The notes under the pieces were generated by a model. That model ran no database searches. It was given only the letters and a program-made list of their open reading frames with translations, and was not told where the DNA came from. Positions 16,928 through 28,392 of a DNA stretch of 31,308 nt are shown here, piece by piece. Each line of letters begins with the position of its first letter. Positions within the stretch are counted from its first letter, which is position 1. Position numbers and translations under genes: made by a program. This DNA is from CAVTWJ01 sp963849485 (GTDB lineage Bacteria; Oederibacteriota; Muellerivitia; Muellerivitales; Muellerivitaceae), in NCBI GenBank assembly GCA_963849485.1, contig CAWKIF010000180.1, positions 1-31,308 of the forward strand, read 5' to 3'.

Positions 16928-17575
16928 GTGAATCAACGACTTCGATTATTCCTCTTCCTTGCCCTTCTTCCCTCCCTGGCCCTGTCCAAGGAGGATAAGG
17001 AAATCCCCACCTTCGGCCTGCTCCTCAACGGGGGGGAAAGTTTTTCCAGCGGTTTCATCGCAAGTTCCGACATGGCCACTGCCGTGGGGCTGGGCATGAG
17101 CTACGGCTTTTCCGACCGTTGGGACGGCCTTTGGAGCATGGATTACTACACCCTCCCTAACCAGCCCCTCACCCTTTTTTCCCCCACTCCCGCCAACAAT
17201 CTCGCCCAAACCATCGTCCAGCCTTCGGATGACGTTGCGCTTTCCGTGAATGCCAAATGGTATTGGTGGAGTAAATACGACTATGTCCACCAAACCTACA
17301 AATGGGTTCCCTATTTGACAGGCGGGTTAGGGTTGGACTTGGTGGTGGACGAGTACCCTCCCCCTCCCAACGCTTATTTCTGGAGCAAGTCCTTCGACGT
17401 TCTACTGGGAATGAACCTGGGGGCGGGATTGGATATCCCCCTCAGTGACGCTTGGATACTTTATGGGGAGGCGGTGGATCACGCGATCTTCTGGCAGGGT
17501 TTGACTCAGATCGTTGTGGGCCGGGTGGGCATCAAGATCATGCTGGACTCGGAGCATGTGGACCCCTTCCGATAA
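16928..17575 (+). CDS. Secreted protein, probably a small outer-membrane beta-barrel
   Basis: No named family is recognised. The 215-residue product starts with a GTG and a signal peptide (MNQRLRLFLFLALLPSLALS, cleavage likely after Ser20). The remainder alternates polar and hydrophobic residues with many aromatic and glycine residues: SDMATAVGLGMSYGFSDRWD, VNAKWYWWSKY, YKWVPYLTGGLGLDL, VLLGMNLGAGLDIPLSDAW, VVGRVGIKIML. Such a pattern, with GLGL/GAGLD strands and short turns, fits an eight-stranded OmpA/OmpW-like barrel of unknown cargo. It lies 32 nt before the convergent STAS gene. Confidence 0.7.
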   Translation: MNQRLRLFLFLALLPSLALSKEDKEIPTFGLLLNGGESFSSGFIASSDMATAVGLGMSYGFSDRWDGLWSMDYYTLPNQPLTLFSPTPANNLAQTIVQPSDDVALSVNAKWYWWSKYDYVHQTYKWVPYLTGGLGLDLVVDEYPPPPNAYFWSKSFDVLLGMNLGAGLDIPLSDAWILYGEAVDHAIFWQGLTQIVVGRVGIKIMLDSEHVDPFR

Positions 17576-17606
17576 ATATCAGGAATTTTCATTCGGCGGG
17601 GTCCGG

Positions 17607-18050
17607 TCAGTTGAGCCTTCCGGAATTTCCGGGTTTTTGCTCAGGCACCGGGAGCTTCGTGGCATGAGGCGGGGCGGACATCCTGTCCAGTAAAACCAGA
17701 ACGCCCTTTTCGGCGGTCGGAAAATCAGAGAAATGCGGGATGAGCCTTCCAAAATCCAGTATCTCAAAAATATTGACCACCTCGGGGCCCATGCCCACCA
17801 AGGCCAAGACCGCCTGCTGGTCCCGGAGTCGCCGGTAGGCCGTCAGGAATAGGCTCCAACCCGAGGAGCTGATGTAATCCACCTCGGTCATGTCGAAGAG
17901 CACGGCTTTTCCCTGGCAGATGCCGTCCAGCGCTTCAACCGCTTTTTCCATCGGCGTCATGGTTTGCAGGTTGAGGGTCCCGGTCAATTTGACGGTGATG
18001 AGGTTCTGTTGATGACCCGAATGCACGATCATGGCTTCGATTTGTTCCAC
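17607..18050 (-). CDS. STAS-domain protein (anti-sigma factor antagonist type)
   Basis: A 147-residue cytoplasmic protein with a single STAS domain at about 17-115: LITVKLTGTLNLQTM, KAVLFDMTEVDYISSSGWSLF (the segment carrying the serine normally phosphorylated in SpoIIAA-type proteins) and LALVGMGPEVVNIFEIL. Such proteins relieve an anti-sigma factor or switch kinase when unphosphorylated. No cognate kinase, phosphatase or sigma factor is nearby, so the partner is elsewhere. The C-terminal 30 residues (from SAPPHATK) are a Pro-rich tail without domain. Confidence 0.88.
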   Translation of the reverse strand: MEQIEAMIVHSGHQQNLITVKLTGTLNLQTMTPMEKAVEALDGICQGKAVLFDMTEVDYISSSGWSLFLTAYRRLRDQQAVLALVGMGPEVVNIFEILDFGRLIPHFSDFPTAEKGVLVLLDRMSAPPHATKLPVPEQKPGNSGRLN

Positions 18051-18387
18051 GGATTGCCTCCCCAGGCCTTCTTGCTTCCAAATGGAATGTCTCGATTAAC
18101 CTACACGAATCGGGATGAAAAAGCGCTACTCTAAAAATGATTCTAGAGATAAAACCTCTCACGCGTCCAAAGGTCCTACTCTTTTGTCATCCCAGAACAT
18201 TTTTTTACTTCTTCGCGGCCTTTCTTTAATCTTTCCATCCGGCCGATATGATTCTTTCACATGTCGAAAGCGCTTTTTCAAGGCGTTCCACTGGAGCTCC
18301 CTTCAATTTTTGCGGGTTTTCTTTTACAAAAAATCGACTAGAGTGTTTTGTCTTTTTCATGAAAATTTCCACATAGGATGGTTCCGG
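18051..18387. other. Intergenic stretch upstream of the GH3 gene
   Basis: This 337-nt stretch separates the divergent STAS and GH3 genes and probably carries both promoters. It is open in the GH3 frame from 18115, but the translation is Ser/Phe/Lys-rich without domain character, and a normal signal peptide begins only at 18388. It is visibly richer in A and T than the genes on either side. I see no convincing promoter boxes or repeats. Confidence 0.5.
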
Positions 18388-20883
18388 ATGAAAAACTTTT
18401 GGCCATTGGCATTTCTAGCCTTGATTTTCCCAGTCTTGGGACTAGCCTCCGATTTGAGCCCTACAGTCGCGGATTCCCGGGCTGAAACCATCCTGGCGCA
18501 AATGACCCTGCAGGAAAAAATCGACTATATCGGGGGATATAACGGTTTTTACGTCCGGGCCGTTCCCCGGCTGGGGCTGCCCGCTTTCAAGATGTCCGAC
18601 GGACCCATCGGGGTGCGCAATTACGGGCCCTCGACGGCCTATGCCGCCGGTATCGCCCTGGCAGCCTCCTGGAACATGGACCTGGCCCGGCAAGTGGGGG
18701 CCATGATCGGCCATGAGGCCCGCGCCCGGGGCGTCCATTTCATGCTGGGCCCGGGAGTCAACATCTACCGGGCGCCCATGTGCAGCCGCAATTTCGAGTA
18801 TTTCGGCGAGGACCCCCTCCTCTCCTCCCGCATGGTGGTGAACTACGTGGAGGGCATGCAGGAACAGGGGGTCAGCGCCACGGTCAAGCATTACATGGGC
18901 AACAACTCCGAGTATGACCGGCACAACTCCAGCTCGGACATGGACGAGCGGACCATGCGCGAGATCTACCTGCCCGCCTTCGAGGCCGCCGTGAAGGAAG
19001 CTCATGTCGGCGCCATCATGAATTCCTACAATATGGTGAACGGGGTCCACGCCACCCAGAACGACTTCCTGAACAACCAAGTGGCTAAGAAGGATTGGGG
19101 CTTTGACGGCGTCATCATGTCCGACTGGGGCGCTACTTACGATGGGGTGGCCTCCGCAAACGCCGGGTTGGACCTGGAAATGCCTTCCGCCAAGTTCATG
19201 AACTGGGCCACGCTAAAACCCGCCATCGACGAGAAAAAAGTCTCGGAAGAGACCATCAACGACAAGGTCCGCCGCATCCTGCGCACCGCCATCCGATTCG
19301 GCTGGCTGGACCGGGAGCAAACCGATACTCCCTTCCCTCTTTACAATGAATCGGGCCGGGACCTGGCCTTGAAAACAGCCCAAGAAAGCATGGTGTTGTT
19401 GAAAAACCAGGCGGGCGAGCTTCCCCTGGATAAGGAAAAGATCAAAACCCTCGCCGTCATCGGCCCCGACGCCTACCCCGCCATCCCCGTGGGGGGCGGC
19501 AGTGCCAAGGTCGTTCCCTTTCAAGCCATCAGTTATTTGGAGGGATTGAGCCACTTGCTCTCCGGCAAGGCGGTCGTGACCTACAACCGGGGTTTGACCC
19601 CCATGAGCGAGATCAACGACTCGACGGTTTACTCAATCGATGAAAAAGGGAGCCAGCCGGGCCTCAAGGCCGAGTATTTCCCCAACGCCGGTTGGAGCGG
19701 GGAACCCACCCTCACCCGCACGGATACACACATCAACTTCACCTGGGACAACAACAACCATTGGCCCACCATCGGCACCTATCCGAACTATTCCGCCCGC
19801 TGGAACGGCTACTACACGCCTTCGGAAAGCGGTGCTTACCGTATCTCGGTTTCTTCCTTCGGCAACAACGAGTTCCGGCTTTACGTGGACAGCCAACTGG
19901 TGGTGGACCGCCAAATGCAAAAGGTTCCTTTTGCCCGCAAGGAGCTGACCTTTGAGAAGGGCAAAGCCTATGCCCTCCGCCTGGAATACGCCCAAATCGA
20001 CTATAAAGGGGTAATGAACCTGGGCATCTGCAAGGCCGACCATCTGGTCGATCCGTTGGTGAAAAAACTGGCCTCCGCCGCGGACGGGGTGGTGGTTTGC
20101 GTGGGGTTCGACACGGGGAGCGAGGCGGAAAGTTTTGACAGGACTTTTCAATTACCCGCGGGCCAGGATGAGCTCATCAGGGCTGTTCAAGAAGCCAACC
20201 CCCATACGGTGGTGGTCATCACCTCCGGCGGGGGCGTGGATATGACCAAATGGATCGACAAGGTTCCCGCGGTCCTGGAGGCCTGGTACCCGGGCCAGGA
20301 GGGCGGAACGGCCCTGGCGCAGATCCTATTCGGGGATATCAACCCCTCGGGCAAGCTTCCCGCCTCCTTCGAGCGCCGGTGGGAGGACAACGGGGCCCAT
20401 GACAGCTATTACGAGGATGCCAATAAGCACGTGAAATATTCGGAAGGTGTCTTTATGGGCTACCGGCATTTCGACCGTTCAGGTGTGAAGCCGCTTTTTC
20501 CCTTCGGTTTTGGCCTTTCCTATACCCAGTTCAACTACGCAAACCTGGCCATTACCTCCACCGATGGTTCCAAAGGCGGGCCAGTCACGGTTTCCTTTGA
20601 TTTAACCAACATGGGCGACCGCGAGGGAGAGGAAACGGCCGAGGTTTATGTGGGGGACAGCCATTCCCCCGTCCCCCGGCCGGTGAAGGAACTAAAGGGC
20701 TTCGCCAAGGCGGACTTGAAGCCGGGAGAAACGAAAAGCCTTTCGGTGGTCCTCAATGACCGGGCCTTTTCCTACTATGACGAAAAGGCGCATCAATGGG
20801 CCATCACCCCGGGGGATTTCTCGATTAGCGTGGGTTCTTCTTCCAAGGATATCCAGTTGAAGGGCCAAGTGACTCTGAATTAA
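18388..20883 (+). CDS. Secreted family 3 glycoside hydrolase (beta-glucosidase type) with PA14 insert
   Basis: An exported beta-glycosidase of about 831 residues. A signal peptide (KNFWPLAFLALIFPVLGLAS) is followed by the GH3 barrel: MSDGPIGVRNYG, GPGVNIYRAPMCSRNFEYFG, VKHYMGNN, and GVIMSDWGATYD with the nucleophile Asp246. The second GH3 domain contains ESMVLLKNQAGELPL and VIGPDAYPAIPVGGGSA, and is interrupted at about 425-560 by a PA14 domain (GLKAEYFPN to GNNEFRLYVDSQLVVD), which in related enzymes covers the active site and affects substrate length. A fibronectin type III-like domain ends the protein (TAEVYVGD, RPVKELKGFAKADLKPGE). The start at 18388 follows AGGATGG. The 3' end overlaps the convergent nadB by 3 nt. 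Acting on plant or microbial beta-glucans is likely. Confidence 0.94.
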   Translation: MKNFWPLAFLALIFPVLGLASDLSPTVADSRAETILAQMTLQEKIDYIGGYNGFYVRAVPRLGLPAFKMSDGPIGVRNYGPSTAYAAGIALAASWNMDLARQVGAMIGHEARARGVHFMLGPGVNIYRAPMCSRNFEYFGEDPLLSSRMVVNYVEGMQEQGVSATVKHYMGNNSEYDRHNSSSDMDERTMREIYLPAFEAAVKEAHVGAIMNSYNMVNGVHATQNDFLNNQVAKKDWGFDGVIMSDWGATYDGVASANAGLDLEMPSAKFMNWATLKPAIDEKKVSEETINDKVRRILRTAIRFGWLDREQTDTPFPLYNESGRDLALKTAQESMVLLKNQAGELPLDKEKIKTLAVIGPDAYPAIPVGGGSAKVVPFQAISYLEGLSHLLSGKAVVTYNRGLTPMSEINDSTVYSIDEKGSQPGLKAEYFPNAGWSGEPTLTRTDTHINFTWDNNNHWPTIGTYPNYSARWNGYYTPSESGAYRISVSSFGNNEFRLYVDSQLVVDRQMQKVPFARKELTFEKGKAYALRLEYAQIDYKGVMNLGICKADHLVDPLVKKLASAADGVVVCVGFDTGSEAESFDRTFQLPAGQDELIRAVQEANPHTVVVITSGGGVDMTKWIDKVPAVLEAWYPGQEGGTALAQILFGDINPSGKLPASFERRWEDNGAHDSYYEDANKHVKYSEGVFMGYRHFDRSGVKPLFPFGFGLSYTQFNYANLAITSTDGSKGGPVTVSFDLTNMGDREGEETAEVYVGDSHSPVPRPVKELKGFAKADLKPGETKSLSVVLNDRAFSYYDEKAHQWAITPGDFSISVGSSSKDIQLKGQVTLN

Positions 20884-22514
20884 GAACGGGGTTTTTCAAC
20901 CAGGGTGACGCGGTTAAATTTCTTGTCGGCTTTCGGGAAATCCTCTCGGAAGTGGCAGGCCCGGCTTTCCTTCCGGGAAAGCGCGCTGTCGATGATGATA
21001 TTGGCCACCGTTACCAGGTTGCGGGCTTCCAGGAAGTCCCGGGTCACTTTGTAGTTCCAGTAATCGCTCTTGATGTTCTTTTGCAAGGCCTCCAGAACGT
21101 CCTTGGCCGCCTGGAGGCGGCCATGGGTGCGGGCGATCCCGCAAAGAAGCGTCATGGTCTTGCGGATGATGTCCCAGTAATAGCTGACCGTCGCGGGGTC
21201 CTTATATTCTTTGGCCCGGCCGGTCACCCAGGGCGGAACCTGGTGCCTCTTCCCCGGGGCCTTCTGGTGACAGAAATGCCGGGCGGCCAGCCGCCCGAAA
21301 AGGATGCACTCGGGGGCGGAGTTGCTGGCCAAGCGGGTGGCCCCATGCAAGCCGGTATAGGCGGTTTCCCCCATCACATAAAGGTTCTTCAGCCGGGACT
21401 GGCCGTTCAAGTCGGTCAAGACCCCGCCGTTGGAGTAATGGACGGCGTAAACCACCGGCACCGGCTCCCGGCAAAGGTTGATCCCCCGCTTCATGCAAAA
21501 CTCGTAGGCGTTCTTAAATTCGTTCTTGAGCTTGTGGGGGGCTATCCCCGTGCAGTCCAGCCACAGGTGCTGGAGCCCCAAGCGGCGCATTTCCACGTCC
21601 TCCGCCTGGGTCACCACGTCCCGGGTGGCCTTGGAGCCAAGGGGATGGTAGCGGGTGACGAAATCCTCCCGGTCGTTCTTGCGGATCTTGAGGAAAGCAC
21701 CCTCCCCCCGCAGGGCCTCAGTAAAGAGGAAACGCCGCTCGGCCGGGTTGGCCTTCTCGTCGTAGAAGACCGTGGGGTGGAACTGGATGAACTCCATGTT
21801 GGCCAGGGGCACTCCAGCCCGGTAGGCCATGGCGAAGCCGTCCCCGCTGGCAGTGTCCGGGTTGGAGGTATAGAGGAAGACCTTGCCCAACCCCCCAGTG
21901 GCGATAAAAACCGCCCCCGCCGAGACGGCCTTCACCGAATCCTTGACGATGTCGTAGACATAGGCGCCGATGCACTCGTCCTTCCCGCCGAGCCGCAGGA
22001 ATTTCTTCTTGGTGACCAGGTCCACCGCGATATGGTTCTCGTGCAGTCGGATGTTGGAATGGTTTTTGACCTGGTCGGCCAGGATGTCCATCACATGGGC
22101 GCCTGTGGCGTCCTCGACGTGGAACACCCGGCTGTTCGAATGTCCTCCCTCCCGGTGCAGGTGATAGCCCCCTTCCCGTGTGAGGTCGAATTTCACGCCC
22201 TGCCCGACCAGCCATTGGATGACCTCGGGGTAGAATTGCTCCACGCAAAAGCGCACGACTTTGGGGTCGTTCAGGTATTGGCCCGCTTGCAGGGTGTCCC
22301 TAACATGTTTTTCCAGGCTGTCCGCCCCCTTGGGTGGGTCGGCCCGGAAGGGCACGGCGGCCAGGCCCCCGGCGGTCAGGCGGCTGGCGCCGTCGAAAAC
22401 CAATTGGCCCTTCAGGAACAGGTCCACCTTTTTCCCGGCGTCGGCGGCCTCCAAGGCGCAGGACAGTCCGGCGAACCCGCCGCCAATGATGGCGCAATCG
22501 GTTTGAATGTTCAT
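20880..22514 (-). CDS. nadB: L-aspartate oxidase
   Basis: NadB oxidises L-aspartate to iminoaspartate, the first step of de novo NAD synthesis. The 544-residue flavoprotein has the FAD-binding start CAIIGGGFAGLSCALEA (7-23), SRLTAGGLAAV for the flavin contact, FIQFHPTVFY (242-251), VVYAVHYSNGGVLTDLNG (354-371) and the signature GLHGATRLASNSAPE (388-402), which in this form separates NadB from fumarate and succinate reductases. The C-terminal helical domain ends with an HFREDFP motif. No nadA or nadC is nearby. A long imperfect hairpin lies in its upstream region. Fumarate reductase flavoprotein is the main alternative, but the HGATRLASNS motif argues against it. Confidence 0.9.
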   Translation of the reverse strand: MNIQTDCAIIGGGFAGLSCALEAADAGKKVDLFLKGQLVFDGASRLTAGGLAAVPFRADPPKGADSLEKHVRDTLQAGQYLNDPKVVRFCVEQFYPEVIQWLVGQGVKFDLTREGGYHLHREGGHSNSRVFHVEDATGAHVMDILADQVKNHSNIRLHENHIAVDLVTKKKFLRLGGKDECIGAYVYDIVKDSVKAVSAGAVFIATGGLGKVFLYTSNPDTASGDGFAMAYRAGVPLANMEFIQFHPTVFYDEKANPAERRFLFTEALRGEGAFLKIRKNDREDFVTRYHPLGSKATRDVVTQAEDVEMRRLGLQHLWLDCTGIAPHKLKNEFKNAYEFCMKRGINLCREPVPVVYAVHYSNGGVLTDLNGQSRLKNLYVMGETAYTGLHGATRLASNSAPECILFGRLAARHFCHQKAPGKRHQVPPWVTGRAKEYKDPATVSYYWDIIRKTMTLLCGIARTHGRLQAAKDVLEALQKNIKSDYWNYKVTRDFLEARNLVTVANIIIDSALSRKESRACHFREDFPKADKKFNRVTLVEKPRS

Positions 22515-22574
22515 TCGGTCTCCTGGGTTTTGAAGCTAACAGTCTCAAACAAAACCAAAGACAAAGGCATTTTT

Positions 22575-22699
22575 CACCGCCAAGACGCAAAGTCCGCCAA
22601 GAAAAGCAAAACTCAACGAAAGGTTTTAAACCAATTTCATGTTTTCCTAATCCTTGGTTGTTCTTGGCGCCTTGGCGTCTTCGCGGTTATTGGCGGTTA
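22575..22699. repeat. Long imperfect hairpin upstream of nadB
   Basis: The left arm ACCGCCAAGACGCAAAG with CCGCCAAGAAAA and the right arm TTCTTGGCGCCTTGGCG with GGTTATTGGCGGTT form an imperfect inverted repeat around an AT-rich centre. It lies between the divergent nadB and glycosyltransferase genes (gap 22515-22853) and otherwise that gap holds nothing I recognise. The unit is of the CGCCAAGAC type of intergenic repeat and differs from the one at 16732-16851. Confidence 0.6.
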
Positions 22700-22853
22700 A
22701 ATGGATTTTTATTCGAAGTTCTAAGCCTGTCATTCTATCCACAGCAGGGGGTGGGCGCAATTTACCTAAGCCACCGTCGCTTTGGGATAGCACCCGGGTC
22801 TCGCGAGGCGCTATACTTCCCCTCTGAAAAACGCGTCGGTTGAAGGAAAACCC

Positions 22854-23666
22854 ATGCCCGAAAATCAAATCCATCTTGTCGTCGGAACACCCTGCTATGG
22901 GGGTATCGTGACGGGAGGCTTTTTCACTTCCACCCTCCATCTTCAGGAAGCCTGTATGCGGGCGGGGATCAAGGTGACCTTCCTGATGCCCTCAGGAGAT
23001 TCCGTCATCCAGCGGGCGCGCCAGAATATCACTACCTTTTTCCTGTCCCAACCCGACGCTACCCACCTGCTTTTCATTGACGCTGACATCGAGTTTGAGC
23101 CCGAGCAGGTCTTCCGGCTCCTGCGCTTCAAGGAGGATGTCACCGCCGCCCTCTATCCGCTCAAAAAGCACGACTGGGATAAAGCCAAGGCCGCGATGAG
23201 CACCGGCTCGGACCCCGAATCGGGCTCCCTGACCTACATTTGCGAGTGGATGAAGCCCCAGGTCATTCGGGACTATTTCGGGAAGGCCCGCTACGTGGGG
23301 AACGGATTTCTTATGGTCCGCCGGGCCGCTCTCGAGAAAATGATGAAAGCCTACCCCCAACTCAAATACCAGACGGTCAGCTCGCCCGACGACCCCTTTC
23401 CCAACAGCCCCTGCCGTTACGCCTTTTTCAACTGCATCCTCGACGGGGAGACTAAGACCTACTTGCCGGAGGATTTCAGCTTTTGCAAGCGCTGGACCGA
23501 CCTTGGGGGTGATATCTGGGTGGACAAGCAGAGCCGCCTCACCCATATCGGTACAGCCCATTTCAAGGGTGACCTGGGACGCCGCCCCGGCCTCACCATC
23601 GTCAACCCTACTAAACCCTTTCAAGCTCCACCCAAGAAAAAACCCCCGAAATACAAGAGGAGATAG
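22854..23666 (+). CDS. Glycosyltransferase-like protein with DAD motif, paralogue 1
   Basis: A 270-residue protein of GT-A type. LVVGTPCYGG starts the nucleotide-binding strand, SVIQRARQNITTFFL follows, and THLLFIDADIEFEPEQVFRLL carries the DxD-type metal and nucleotide-sugar motif (DAD). KARYVGNGFLMVRRAAL and YLPEDFSFCKRWTDLGGDIWVD are the acceptor-side segments seen in related enzymes. The Lys-rich tail (PPKKKPPKYKRR) is unusual and may bind membrane or nucleic acid. No signal peptide, so cytoplasmic. It has a paralogue starting 4 nt downstream. The substrate is unknown. Confidence 0.8.
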   Translation: MPENQIHLVVGTPCYGGIVTGGFFTSTLHLQEACMRAGIKVTFLMPSGDSVIQRARQNITTFFLSQPDATHLLFIDADIEFEPEQVFRLLRFKEDVTAALYPLKKHDWDKAKAAMSTGSDPESGSLTYICEWMKPQVIRDYFGKARYVGNGFLMVRRAALEKMMKAYPQLKYQTVSSPDDPFPNSPCRYAFFNCILDGETKTYLPEDFSFCKRWTDLGGDIWVDKQSRLTHIGTAHFKGDLGRRPGLTIVNPTKPFQAPPKKKPPKYKRR

Positions 23667-23669
23667 GCC

Positions 23670-24449
23670 ATGGACTCCCAACGCCCCTATATCATGATCG
23701 GCACCCCTGCCTTCGGGGGCCAGCTCACCAGCCTCTACGCCACCTCGGTGCTGGGCTTCCAAAGCTATTGCTTGGCGAAAAATGAAGTTGATTTCAATGT
23801 GACAGTCCAGTGGGGTGATTCGCTTATTACGAGGGCAAGGCAGGATGTCGTCACCCGGTTCCTGGATACGCCCCAGGCTACCCACCTGCTATTTGTGGAT
23901 GGGGATATCGGTTTCGCTCCCGAGCAGGTTTTCCGGCTCCTCAACTTCGACGCGGACTTTGTGGCGGGGGTTTATCCTTATAAAAAGTTGGAGATGGGTA
24001 AGATCCGCGCCCTTTCCCTGGCGGGGCATCCCCAGTTGGAGGCCGCATCCCTTTCCTACACCTGCGAGGTGGAGGACCCGGCCAAGGTCGAGATTAAAAA
24101 TAGTTTTGCTAAGGTTCGGTACGCGGGGCTGGGCTTCGCGCTCATCAAGAGGTCGGTGTTCTTGAAAATGGAGGAACGCTACCCCGAATTGAATTACACC
24201 GGCGGCTTCATCACGGCCGACCCCCTGACTGCCAGCAAACACCGTTACGCCTTCTTTAACTGCATGATCGATGAGAAAACGGGAACCTACTTAAGCGAGG
24301 ACCACAGCTTTTCCCGCCGCTGGCTGGATATGGGCGGTGAGATCTGGGCCGACCTGGGAAGCCAGCTTCAGCACGTGGGGCCCATCAACTTCCACGGCAA
24401 TTTCGCCACACAATTCGACCCGCCCAAGCCCGGACCAGCCATTTCCTAG
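23670..24449 (+). CDS. Glycosyltransferase-like protein with DGD motif, paralogue 2
   Basis: A 259-residue protein colinear with its neighbour: MIGTPAFGGQLTSLYATSVL, WGDSLITRARQDVVTRFL, THLLFVDGDIGFAPEQVFRLL (DGD in place of DAD), RYAGLGFALIKRSVFLKM, YAFFNCMIDEKTGTYLSEDH and the aromatic GGEIWADLGSQLQHVG. The shared segments RYAFFNC and FAPEQVFRLL / FEPEQVFRLL show a tandem duplication. It lacks the Lys-rich tail of paralogue 1. Start ATG at 23670 has GGAGATAGGCC before it and is probably in the same transcript. Confidence 0.8.
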   Translation: MDSQRPYIMIGTPAFGGQLTSLYATSVLGFQSYCLAKNEVDFNVTVQWGDSLITRARQDVVTRFLDTPQATHLLFVDGDIGFAPEQVFRLLNFDADFVAGVYPYKKLEMGKIRALSLAGHPQLEAASLSYTCEVEDPAKVEIKNSFAKVRYAGLGFALIKRSVFLKMEERYPELNYTGGFITADPLTASKHRYAFFNCMIDEKTGTYLSEDHSFSRRWLDMGGEIWADLGSQLQHVGPINFHGNFATQFDPPKPGPAIS

Positions 24450-24552
24450 GGGAATGCGAAGTCCATAAAAGCACTTCTAACCCCGCATCAATGTCTTGTC
24501 GATCCAATCCAGGAACCCTTCTTATTGAGGGGAACCCAACGATGCTGAGCAT

Positions 24553-24587
24553 AAAAAAAAGGCCGCTCCCCTTATAGGGAGCGGCCT
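24553..24587 (-). terminator. Intrinsic terminator of the glutamine synthetase gene
   Basis: The stem GGCCGCTCCC / GGGAGCGGCC has a short loop and is followed on the minus strand by eight T. It lies 23 nt after the glutamine synthetase stop. On the plus strand it ends in only TTT, so it may act weakly for the glycosyltransferase pair too. Confidence 0.9.
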
Positions 24588-24609
24588 TTACAACTTTATC
24601 TTTTACCGA

Positions 24610-26779
<2,170 letters not shown>

Positions 26780-27040
26780 GGAGTTCTCCTTAACAGTTAA
26801 TTAACAGCAGGCCCATACAGTAAAAACGAACACTCCGAAAGTAAACGAAAAGGAAAAATATTTTTAGGGCCGCCTTCATATTTGAAATGGGATCAAATGA
26901 GGGCACTACAGGAATGTAAGAAACTACGGATTTTGGCTGGAACTCGAACCACTTCTCCTAAACTTTTGTCAACCAGGGTGTTCTACCCAAAGGTGGATAA
27001 ACGAAGTGGTAATCATCTTACCTAAAGGTCAATGGATATA

Positions 27041-27076
27041 AAAAAAGCCCCGCTCCGGTCACCCGGGGCGGGGCTT
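27041..27076 (-). terminator. Intrinsic terminator of the enolase gene
   Basis: On the minus strand a GC-rich stem, AAGCCCCGCCCCGG paired with CCGGAGCGGGGCTT, is followed by a run of T. It lies 19 nt after the enolase stop. Confidence 0.9.
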
Positions 27077-27094
27077 CACCTGACTACTACTTAT

Positions 27095-28368
27095 TTACTT
27101 GGCGAAGGGGTTGCTGTAGACCGCCGACTTGCCCAGTTCCATCTCAATCTCCAAAAGCCGGTTGTACTTGCAAATGCGCTCGCTGCGACAGGCCGAGCCG
27201 GTCTTGATCTGGCCGCCGCCCATGGCCACCGCCAAATCGGCGATGAAGGAATCCTCGGTCTCGCCCGAGCGGTGGGAGATAATGTATCCCCAGCCGGCCT
27301 TCTGGCACATCGGATGGTCTCGATAGTCTCGGTGACTGAACCGATCTGGTTAAGCTTGATCAAGACCGAGTTGGCGGCCTTTTCCTTGATGCCCTTGGCC
27401 ACGAACTGGGTGTTGGTCACGAAAAGGTCGTCCCCGACAATCTGGATCTTGTCGCCCATGAGCGCGGTCATGTCCTTGAAGCCCGCCCAGTCGTTCTCGG
27501 CCAAGCCGTCTTCAATGGAGACAATGGGGTACTTTTCCACCCAGCCCTTCCACATCTCGACCATCTGCTTGCTGTTCTTCTTGCCCTGCCCCGATTTGGC
27601 CATGTCGTAGGCGTTGTTCTCAAAGAAAGAACTGGTGGCCGGGTCCAAGGCGATGGCCACGTCCTGGCCGGGCTTGAGGCCCGCGTTCTTGATGGCCTCG
27701 ACAATGACCTCGCAGGCCTCCTCATTGCTCTTCAGGTTGGGGGCGAAACCGCCCTCATCGCCCACGCCCGTGGCGTATTTCATCTTATGTAGGATGGCTT
27801 TCAGCGCGTGGAACACTTCAGAGCCCCAGCGCAGGGCCTCGGCGAAGGAGGGGGCCCCGATGGGCATGGCCATGAACTCCTGGAAATCCACGCTGTTGTC
27901 GGCGTGGACGCCACCGTTGACGATGTTCATCATCGGGGCGGGCAGGCGCTTGGCGCCGGTGCCGCCCAGGTAGGCGTAGAGGGGGAGCTTGGCTTCGATG
28001 GAGGCGGCGCGGGCCACGGCCATGGAAACGCCCAGGATGGCGTTGGCGCCCAGCTTGCCCTTGTTGGGGGTGCCGTCGATCTCGATCATGTGGTAGTCGA
28101 GGACGGCCTGTTTTTGCGCGTCCATGCCCTTGACCGCCGGGGCGAGGGTGCGGTTCACGTTCTCCACGGCCTTCAAGACACCCTTGCCGCCGTAGCGCTT
28201 CTTGTCGCCGTCGCGCAATTCAACGGCCTCATGTTCGCCCGTCGAGGCGCCGGAAGGCACCGAGGCCGAAGCCGTCACGCCGCTTTCCAGCTCGGCGAAC
28301 ACCCTCACCGTCGGGTTTCCCCGGGAATCCAATATTTCCATCGCCTTCACCGAAGATATCTTTGACAT
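27095..28368 (-). CDS. eno: Enolase, one frame break near the C-terminus
   Basis: Enolase converts 2-phosphoglycerate to phosphoenolpyruvate in glycolysis. The sequence shows AMEILDSRGNPTV, SVPSGASTGEHEAVELRD, GANAILGVSMAVA, MMNIVNGGVHADN, TGVGDEGGFAPN, SIEDGLAENDW and GDDLFVTN, covering the metal ligands and catalytic Glu and Lys residues; the SHRSGETED loop is in the second frame. The break is near 27312: TETIETIR should continue as MCQKAGWGYIISHRSGE, which starts one frame away, and it ends at 27095 in SAVYSNPFAK. Without correction the frame would run on to 27091. The ATG at 28368 has AAAGGAG upstream. Reconstructed length about 424 residues, which is normal. Enolase is normally essential, so this break is probably a sequence error. 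Confidence 0.96.
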
Positions 28369-28392
28369 TTTTCATCGCTCCTTTGAACAGGT

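Noticed and set aside
18115..18387. Extension of the GH3 protein by 91 residues at the N-terminus
   Set aside because: The extension has no domain character and would bury a good signal peptide that starts at 18388 after a plausible ribosome binding site.
20952..22700. 582-codon plus-strand ORF opposite nadB
   Set aside because: Antisense shadow of a clear nadB gene in GC-rich DNA; it has no recognisable domain.
26920..27000. tRNA-like stretch on the minus strand between the glutamine synthetase and enolase genes (GGTTCGAGTTCC near a GGGTAGAACACCC arm)
   Set aside because: The T-arm-like and D-arm-like words are present, but I cannot form a 5-bp anticodon stem with a 7-nt loop, nor a 7-bp acceptor stem. 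At best a decayed tRNA relic.
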